64,000 nucleotides of DNA from Paractinoplanes deccanensis (GTDB taxonomy: Bacteria > Actinomycetota > Actinomycetes > Mycobacteriales > Micromonosporaceae). Below are positions 59,135-64,000 of the stretch, piece after piece. The DNA is taken from the NCBI RefSeq assembly GCF_016862115.1, contig NZ_BOMI01000107.1, forward strand, positions 1 through 64,000. The letters are read 5' to 3'. The first letter of the stretch is position 1. Each line of letters begins with the position of its first letter. The translations under genes and the position numbers were made by a program. The notes under the pieces were generated by a model, which saw only the letters and a program-made list of their open reading frames with translations, made no database searches and had not been told where the DNA came from.

Positions 59135-59180
59135 ACCGTACCAGCGATTACCGTTGTAGCCTCACGTTGAGGTAACCTCA
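59135..59180. promoter_or_regulatory. promoter and tripartite MarR operator
   Basis: TACGGT (59135-59140, minus strand) is the -10 of the MarR gene. CCTCA (59160-59164), TGAGG and CCTCA form two overlapping inverted repeats; TGAGGT-A-ACCTCA at 59168-59180 is a perfect 6+6 palindrome. A repressor dimer here would shut both divergent genes. Confidence 0.6.
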
Positions 59181-59207
59181 GTAATCCCGTACGAGAGAAG
59201 GTAGCTC

Positions 59208-60992
59208 TTGGAAAGCCCGGCCGACGGCCGCTCCCGCGGCAAAAAACTGACCAAAGCCGAGATCGCGCAGGCGAAGAGCGTCTCCCTGCGCCGCATCGGC
59301 GCCCTGTTCACCGGGCACCGCTGGCCGCTGGCCGTCGTGGTGCTCACGATCGCCGCCTCGTCCCTCGCGGGCCTGGCCTCCCCGTTCCTGCTGCGCGAGG
59401 TCATCGACGTCGCGCTCCCGCACAACGACGTCCGGCTGCTCGTCTGGCTGGTGCTCGGCATGGTCGCCGTCGCCGCCGTGACCGCCGCGCTCGGCGTCGT
59501 CCAGACCTGGATCTCCACGTCGATCGGCCAGAAGGTCATGCACCGGCTGCGCGTCGACGTCTTCGCCCACCTGCAGCGCCAGTCGATCGGGTTCTTCACC
59601 CGCACCCGCACCGGCGAGGTGCAGTCGCGCATCACCAACGACATCGGCGGCATGGAGTCGGTGGTCACCTCCACCGCCACCTCGATCGCCTCGAACCTCA
59701 CCACCGTCGTCGCCACCGCTGTCGCCATGGCCGCGCTGAGCTGGCAACTCTCCCTGGTCACGCTCGTCGTGCTGCCGCCGGCCATCTGGCTGACCCGGCG
59801 CGTCGCGTCCATGCGCCGCGCCATCACCGCCCAGCGCCAGCGCGAGCTCGCCGACCTCAACGTCATCATCGAGGAGGGCCTGTCCATCGGCGGCGTGCAG
59901 CTGTCCAAGACGATGGGCACCGGTCCGGCCCAGGTGGGCCGCTTCACCGCCTCGTCGAGCCGGCTCATCGACCTCGAGCTGCGCTCCGAGCTGGCCGGCC
60001 GCTGGCGGATGGCCTCGATGAGCATCGTCTTCGCCGCCATCCCGGCGGTCATCTATCTCGCCGCGGGCCTGCCCTTCACGGCCGGCTCGATGAGCATCGG
60101 CACGCTCGTCGCCTTCACCGCGCTGCAGTCGAGCATCTTCCGGCCCCTCATGGGCTTGCTGAACGTTCAGGTGACTGTCACCAGCTCGCTCGCGCTCTTC
60201 GCGCGCATCTTCGAATACCTCGACCTGCCCGTCGAGGTGAAGGAGCCGGCCGCGCCCGTGCGGCTGACCGCGGCGCGGGGCCACTTGCGCTTCGAGGACG
60301 TGACTTTCTCGTACGCCGGAAGCGGCACCGCGGCGGTGGCGGGCGTGAGCCTCGACGTGCCGGCGGGCAGCTCCCTGGCGCTCGTCGGCGAGACGGGCAG
60401 CGGCAAGAGCACCATCGCCGCGCTGATCGCCCGCCTCTACGACCCGACCGCCGGGCGCATCACGATCGACGGGATCGACCTGCGGGACCTCTCGTTCGCC
60501 GACCTCGCCGCCACCGTCGGCGTGGTCAGCCAGGAGACCTACCTGCTGCACACGACCGTGCGGGACAATCTGCGGTACGCCAAGCCGGACGCGACCGACG
60601 CCGAGATCGAGGCCGCCGCGCGCGCCGCGCAGATCCACGACGTGATCGCCGCCCTGCCGGACGGCTACGACACGATGGTCGGCTCCCGCGGCCATCGCTT
60701 CTCCGGCGGCGAGAAGCAGCGCATCGCGATCGCCCGCACGCTGCTGCGCGACCCGCGCATCCTGGTGCTGGACGAGGCCACCAGCGCCCTCGACAACGAG
60801 ACCGAGCGCGCCGTGCAGAAGGCCTTCGACGAGCTGGCCCGGGGCCGCACGACGGTCACCATCGCCCACCGGCTCTCCACCGTCCGCGACGCCGACCAGA
60901 TCGCCGTCGTCGACCACGGCCGCATCCTCGAATCCGGCGACCACGAGACCCTGCTCGGGGTCGGCGGCCGCTACGCGGCCCTGGCCGCATGA
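59208..60992 (+). CDS. ABC exporter (fused membrane and ATPase domains)
   Basis: 594 residues: six membrane helices at about 40-320, then a nucleotide-binding domain at 350-590 with GETGSGKST, Q-loop VVSQETYLLH, signature SGGEKQRIAIARTLL, Walker B ILVLDEATSALD and H-loop IAHRLSTV. The layout of a half-transporter of the multidrug or lipid-export type (MsbA/LmrA-like); it must dimerise. TTG start with AGAAGG about six bases upstream. Divergent MarR gene suggests drug-inducible expression. Confidence 0.9.
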   Translation: MESPADGRSRGKKLTKAEIAQAKSVSLRRIGALFTGHRWPLAVVVLTIAASSLAGLASPFLLREVIDVALPHNDVRLLVWLVLGMVAVAAVTAALGVVQTWISTSIGQKVMHRLRVDVFAHLQRQSIGFFTRTRTGEVQSRITNDIGGMESVVTSTATSIASNLTTVVATAVAMAALSWQLSLVTLVVLPPAIWLTRRVASMRRAITAQRQRELADLNVIIEEGLSIGGVQLSKTMGTGPAQVGRFTASSSRLIDLELRSELAGRWRMASMSIVFAAIPAVIYLAAGLPFTAGSMSIGTLVAFTALQSSIFRPLMGLLNVQVTVTSSLALFARIFEYLDLPVEVKEPAAPVRLTAARGHLRFEDVTFSYAGSGTAAVAGVSLDVPAGSSLALVGETGSGKSTIAALIARLYDPTAGRITIDGIDLRDLSFADLAATVGVVSQETYLLHTTVRDNLRYAKPDATDAEIEAAARAAQIHDVIAALPDGYDTMVGSRGHRFSGGEKQRIAIARTLLRDPRILVLDEATSALDNETERAVQKAFDELARGRTTVTIAHRLSTVRDADQIAVVDHGRILESGDHETLLGVGGRYAALAA

Positions 60993-60996
60993 CAGA

Positions 60997-61042
60997 CCAC
61001 CCGGGTGAGTCAGTCATCTGTGTGACTGGCTCACCCGGGTGG
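60997..61042. terminator. long bidirectional terminator
   Basis: CCACCCGGGTGAG pairs with CTCACCCGGGTGG (13 bp), extended by a T-G pair and CAGTCA/TGACTG, a 20-bp stem with a six-base loop. It sits between convergent genes and is the strongest hairpin in the window. Confidence 0.85.
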
Positions 61043-61050
61043 CGGAGTCG

Positions 61051-61692
61051 CTACTTCTTCTTCTTGGCCTTCTTGCCGGGCTCGCCCGGCTTGGGCAGCG
61101 GCGGCGCGCTCTTGGCGTAGTCCACCACGATCGGCATGCCGATCCGGACCAGCTCCTTGGCGCGCCGCTGCACGTCCTCCGGGGTCTGCGCGCGGGTCAC
61201 CGGCACGTGGATCGCGATGTGCCCGACGAAGCTGATCAGGTCGTCGACCGTGCCGGGGAAGATGTGACACAGCTGCGAGGCGGCCAGCAGCTGCGACTCG
61301 GGGATGCCCGCCACGTGCTCGGCCATGCCGGCCTTCCACGCCGTCGGGTGCGCCAGGTAGCCGGCCGGAAGCCGCCCCGGCCCGCCGACCGCCTTGAGCG
61401 CCAGCTCCCGGTTGTGCCTGCGGGGCCGCGTACTGCCGACGATGTAGAGAAATCCCGCGCCGGCGAGCACACCGCAGACGATCAGCGCGGCGGTCGCGTT
61501 CTTCGCCCCCGCCATGATGATCAGGAACAACACCACGATGATCAGCGCGCCGGCCATCATCTCGGCGGTGCCGTCACGCGCCTCGTCGTCCTCGGCGTTC
61601 GCCACGGAACGCTCGAGGATGCCCTCGTAGATGCGGTCGTCGGGTTTCCAGTGGTCGTCGCGCACGGGCATGGCGCGCAGGGTCTGACCCAT
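61051..61692 (-). CDS. hypothetical two-helix membrane protein with Lys-rich tail
   Basis: 213 residues. N-terminus MGQTLRAMPVRDDHWKPDD, two adjacent membrane helices (about 46-85), a cytoplasmic domain with VGGPGRLPAGYLAHPTAWKAGMAEHVAGIPE and VDDLISFVGHIAIHVPV, and a tail of Lys-Gly-Lys. Not recognised. ATG 61692 has AAGGA eight bases upstream; the earlier start at 61731 lacks one. Converges with the ABC exporter. Confidence 0.7.
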   Translation of the reverse strand: MGQTLRAMPVRDDHWKPDDRIYEGILERSVANAEDDEARDGTAEMMAGALIIVVLFLIIMAGAKNATAALIVCGVLAGAGFLYIVGSTRPRRHNRELALKAVGGPGRLPAGYLAHPTAWKAGMAEHVAGIPESQLLAASQLCHIFPGTVDDLISFVGHIAIHVPVTRAQTPEDVQRRAKELVRIGMPIVVDYAKSAPPLPKPGEPGKKAKKKK

Positions 61693-61806
61693 CCGTGGGT
61701 CCTTCCTCGTGCGGGGGGGGTTCGTGACCACGGAGATCGGCTACGCCCGCGTGTTCTTTAGTGCTCGCTCTCGTCAGTTCTGGCGTTCGCCAGTTCTCGC
61801 CTCTGG

Positions 61807-62139
61807 TCAGTTCTCGACGCAGAACTCGTTGCCCTCCGGGTCGCGCATCACGACGAGGCCGTTGACCTCCCAGGCGAACGTGGCGCCGAGCTTCTCCAGC
61901 CGCGCCCGCTCGGCCGGGATGTCGGCGGCGCGCAGGTCGAAGTGCATGCGCAGCTTGCCCGTCTTGGGCTCGGGGACCCGCTGGAACCAGAGGTTCGGCC
62001 CACCCCAGCCCGGCGCCTCGACGTACGCCTTGTCGCTCGTCGAGTCCTCATCGAGCTCGCCGCCGAGGGCTTCCGCCCAGAAGCGGGCCACCACGAGCGC
62101 GTCCTGGCAGTCGAAGGTGATGCTCTTGACATACGTCAT
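61807..62139 (-). CDS. VOC-family (glyoxalase/bleomycin-resistance-like) protein
   Basis: 110 residues: YVKSITFDCQDALVVARFWAEALG, FDLRAADIPAERARLEKLGA and MRDPEGNEFCVEN, the pattern of a one-module VOC fold that dimerises to bind metal or ligand. Substrate unknown; members include drug-binding resistance proteins. ATG follows a TACCGT -10 box at eight bases, so leaderless or nearly so. Confidence 0.82.
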   Translation of the reverse strand: MTYVKSITFDCQDALVVARFWAEALGGELDEDSTSDKAYVEAPGWGGPNLWFQRVPEPKTGKLRMHFDLRAADIPAERARLEKLGATFAWEVNGLVVMRDPEGNEFCVEN

Positions 62140-62147
62140 GACTCCGT

Positions 62148-62153
62148 ACGGTA
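62148..62153 (-). promoter_or_regulatory. -10 box of the VOC gene
   Basis: TACCGT on the minus strand, eight bases before the ATG at 62139. Confidence 0.4.
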
Positions 62154-62329
62154 GCGCTCCTGGAACCCGCCATCGTCCCGAGGCTGCGTCCTCGGCCGCG
62201 GCTCGGACATCCAGGCGCGACGAGCGCCATGGTCACCGCCCCCTCGAGCAGCCCGAGCAACTTGAGCAAACGCGGCGGTTGTCGCCCGGTTGTTGACGGA
62301 CCCGAGCTCTCCCTTCCCCGGGCCGAGTT

Positions 62330-63001
62330 TCACAGGCCCGTACCCGCCCTCCTCGAGCGCCTCCTCGCCGGGCTTGGCGTGCCGGAGCTGTCCGCTCCGA
62401 GCCCCAGGCTTTCCGCGACGCGGGCGACCTGGTCGGCGTAGTGCTCGACGAACTGCGGATCCTTCGGATCGGTCTGGCACAGGCCGGCGATGACCTGGGG
62501 CAACGTCGTCGGCGCCATGCAGGCGGCCATCAACATGACCAGGAGGCAATGCGGGTCCAGATCGGGATTGTCGTCGCCGACGAGGCTCGCGATCTGCTCG
62601 ACGCCGCGCGCCAGCATCGCGGTCCGTTCGGTGCCGCCCGGATCGTCCCCGGTGTACTGCAAACCGTTCCAGGCGACCATGCGTACGCCGTCAGGATTGT
62701 GCAGATTCTCCATCGCGTAGCGGCGCAGCTGCTCGGGCAGCGGCGTGCCGGGCTCGGAGATCTGCGCCTGCCGCTGCTGCCACTGCTCCGACATGGCCCG
62801 GAACAGGCCCTCCTTGCCGTCGAAGTAGTACGACACCAGCTGCTGGTTGACGCCGGCCCGCTCGGCGATCGCCCGGATGCGGGCGCCGGCGTAGCCGTGA
62901 GCGGCGAACTCCCCGGCGGCGGCGTCGAGGATGCGCTGCTTGGTCCGCTCGGCATCGCGCAGACGTTCTTGAGGGGCAGGTGACCTGCGTGGACGTGGCA
63001 C
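62330..63001 (-). CDS. TetR-family regulator
   Basis: 223 residues: helix-turn-helix at about 17-65 (RTKQRILDAAAGEFAAHGYAGARIRAIAERAGVNQQLVSYYFDGKEGLFRAM), then a helical ligand domain with LVMLMAACMAPTTLPQVIAGL. The C-terminal tail is Arg/Ser-rich. GTG start. Divergent from the FAD monooxygenase at 63076; the intervening 74 bp hold a promoter with repeated CGATTGA, so it probably regulates that gene. Confidence 0.87.
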   Translation of the reverse strand: MPRPRRSPAPQERLRDAERTKQRILDAAAGEFAAHGYAGARIRAIAERAGVNQQLVSYYFDGKEGLFRAMSEQWQQRQAQISEPGTPLPEQLRRYAMENLHNPDGVRMVAWNGLQYTGDDPGGTERTAMLARGVEQIASLVGDDNPDLDPHCLLVMLMAACMAPTTLPQVIAGLCQTDPKDPQFVEHYADQVARVAESLGLGADSSGTPSPARRRSRRAGTGL

Positions 63002-63038
63002 GGCCGAGATTCTATGCCGCCCTTAATCAAACAAACGA

Positions 63039-63069
63039 TTGACAAACTCACCCGTACGATTGATAGCGT
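63039..63069 (+). promoter_or_regulatory. promoter of the FAD monooxygenase
   Basis: TTGACA at 63039-63044 is a perfect -35; -10 candidates are GATAGC (spacer 17) or TAGCGT (63064-63069), six bases before the ATG. CGATTGA occurs twice (63036-63042 and 63057-63063), giving a possible TetR site overlapping the promoter. Confidence 0.55.
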
Positions 63070-63075
63070 CCCCGC

Positions 63076-64000
63076 ATGCGAATTCTCATCGCCGGCGCGG
63101 GCATCGGTGGCCTTGCCCTGGCCCAAGCGCTGCGCCGAACGGGCATGGACGTCTCCGTCTACGAGCGCGACCCTTCGCCGCGCACCCGCAACCAGGGCTA
63201 TCGCATCCACATCGACCCCAACGGCAACGCCGCCCTGCGCGCCTGCCTGCCCCCGCCCGTGCTCGACCTGGCCCGTGACACGAGCGGCGCCCAGGGCGAT
63301 CTGGTGGCCTTCTACACGCAGGAGTTGGAGCAGATCTCCGCCCAGGTCTTCCCGGATGTCCCTTCTTCCGACATCACCAATGTGGACCGCGAGACCTTCC
63401 GGCTGGCCCTGTTGTCCGGCCTGAACATCACCTACGGCCGCACGGTCACCGGCTATGAGCTGACCCCAGCTGGCCGAGTACGCGTCTTCTACGAGCAGCG
63501 CGACCCCGATCCCGCCCCGAGCGCGGCTGAGCCTGTAGTGGGCCGCGGCTCACGAGAGGGTGGTCTGCGCGATCCGAGCGAGGCGGGGGCTGCGGCGAGT
63601 GGCGGCTCGCGGGAGGGTGGTCTGCGCGGTCCCAGCTCAGCCGCGGCTGCCGTGGGCGGCGGTGTCGAAGAGGTCGACCTGTTGGTCGGGGCCGACGGTG
63701 TCGGATCGGCTGTGCGCCGGCAGCTGGTGCCGTCGGCGGCGCTGCGGGATCTGGGGTTGCGGTGCCTCTACGGCCGCATGCCGCTCGACGGCGCCGCCCT
63801 GCCGCCGGACTTCGACCGCGGCTTCTGCTGGGTCTCCGGCACCAATGGCTACGGCGCCGGCTTCGCCCCCGTGCGATTCCGCACAGTCACCCAAACGCCT
63901 GACTATCTCATGACGACGCTTGTCGCCCCGGCTTCTGTGCTGGGTTCCCTGGCGCTGCCGTCACCGTCGTTGTGGCAGATCTGCATGGACGCGACCGCGA
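63076..64000 (+). CDS. FAD-dependent monooxygenase, cut by the window end
   Basis: The frame from ATG 63076 is open to the last base (308 codons); the 3' end lies beyond the window. FAD-binding IAGAGIGGLALAQAL is at the N-terminus, then VSVYERDPSPRTRNQGYRIHI and a DG-type VDLLVGADGVGSAVRRQLVP about residue 205. It contains a 19-residue segment repeated twice in tandem between about 157 and 195, absent from ordinary family members. Likely a PHBH-type hydroxylase; the substrate is unknown. Its promoter and divergent TetR suggest regulation by a small ligand. Confidence 0.8.
   Translation, partial: MRILIAGAGIGGLALAQALRRTGMDVSVYERDPSPRTRNQGYRIHIDPNGNAALRACLPPPVLDLARDTSGAQGDLVAFYTQELEQISAQVFPDVPSSDITNVDRETFRLALLSGLNITYGRTVTGYELTPAGRVRVFYEQRDPDPAPSAAEPVVGRGSREGGLRDPSEAGAAASGGSREGGLRGPSSAAAAVGGGVEEVDLLVGADGVGSAVRRQLVPSAALRDLGLRCLYGRMPLDGAALPPDFDRGFCWVSGTNGYGAGFAPVRFRTVTQTPDYLMTTLVAPASVLGSLALPSPSLWQICMDATA
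63547..63660 (+). repeat. two 57-bp tandem units inside the monooxygenase
   Basis: Units 63547-63603 and 63604-63660, each coding a 19-residue peptide containing SREGGLR. The copies differ at several bases. They form an insertion in the FAD protein. Confidence 0.75.

Overview
The window is very GC-rich DNA with strong G/C preference at third codon positions, dense gene packing, many GTG starts and several starts that sit directly on a TAnnnT -10 box. This fits a filamentous actinobacterium. The gene content (eukaryotic-type GlnII, a pgsA-like/DUF881/sbp/gcvH/garA/merR cluster, an Fxs locus, two chemoreceptors) suggests a Micromonosporaceae member, perhaps an Actinoplanes relative with motile spores. 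That placement is inference. No rRNA, tRNA, CRISPR array, prophage or insertion sequence was seen.

Layout. 0-9 kb: a LexA-type S24 domain protein without its catalytic dyad, PHP and HAD hydrolases, an F420/flavin oxidoreductase-like protein, a secreted DUF4142 protein, two tandem methyl-accepting chemotaxis proteins, and divergently glnII with an N-formylglutamate amidohydrolase. 9-18 kb: MOSC protein, a duplicated zinc-metallopeptidase lipoprotein, a SUMF1-fold protein, an ABC-F ATPase, a PhzF-like isomerase, and a MoxR-like AAA+ ATPase coupled to a VWA protein. 18-24.4 kb: the conserved actinobacterial cluster CDP-alcohol phosphatidyltransferase - DUF881 - small basic protein - DUF881 - gcvH - garA - ftsR - DUF151 nuclease - merR, syntenic with Mycobacterium Rv1822-Rv1830. 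24.4-26.2 kb: a methyltransferase, a transglutaminase-like protein and a small protein.

26.2-34.3 kb is the most unusual part: a complete Fxs system. A 61-residue precursor ending in Phe-Ser-Ser-Gly-Ile is followed by a radical SAM/SPASM maturase carrying a C-terminal HExxH domain, two TIR-like proteins, and a 1282-residue protein combining a MinD-like ATPase, a degenerate TIR-like segment, an NB-ARC NTPase and TPR repeats. It makes a ribosomal peptide with a predicted Phe-Ser cyclophane and surrounds it with signalling modules typical of immune proteins; its physiological role is not established.

34.5-50 kb: a membrane protein, a TetR/FAD-monooxygenase pair with a clear operator, a roughly 670 bp stretch without genes, an HNH/DUF222 protein, a frameshifted SDR gene, an alpha/beta hydrolase, a DUF3516-type helicase translationally coupled to a KdpD/KdpE-like two-component pair, a GGDEF-EAL protein with a degenerate cyclase half, a nucleotidyltransferase, and a TAT-exported sulfite oxidase divergent from ssuD. 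50-64 kb: a run of local regulator-target pairs (MarR/MMPL, PadR/ABC importer-like permease, MarR/ABC exporter, TetR/FAD monooxygenase), several with visible inverted-repeat operators, ending in a monooxygenase gene cut by the window edge.
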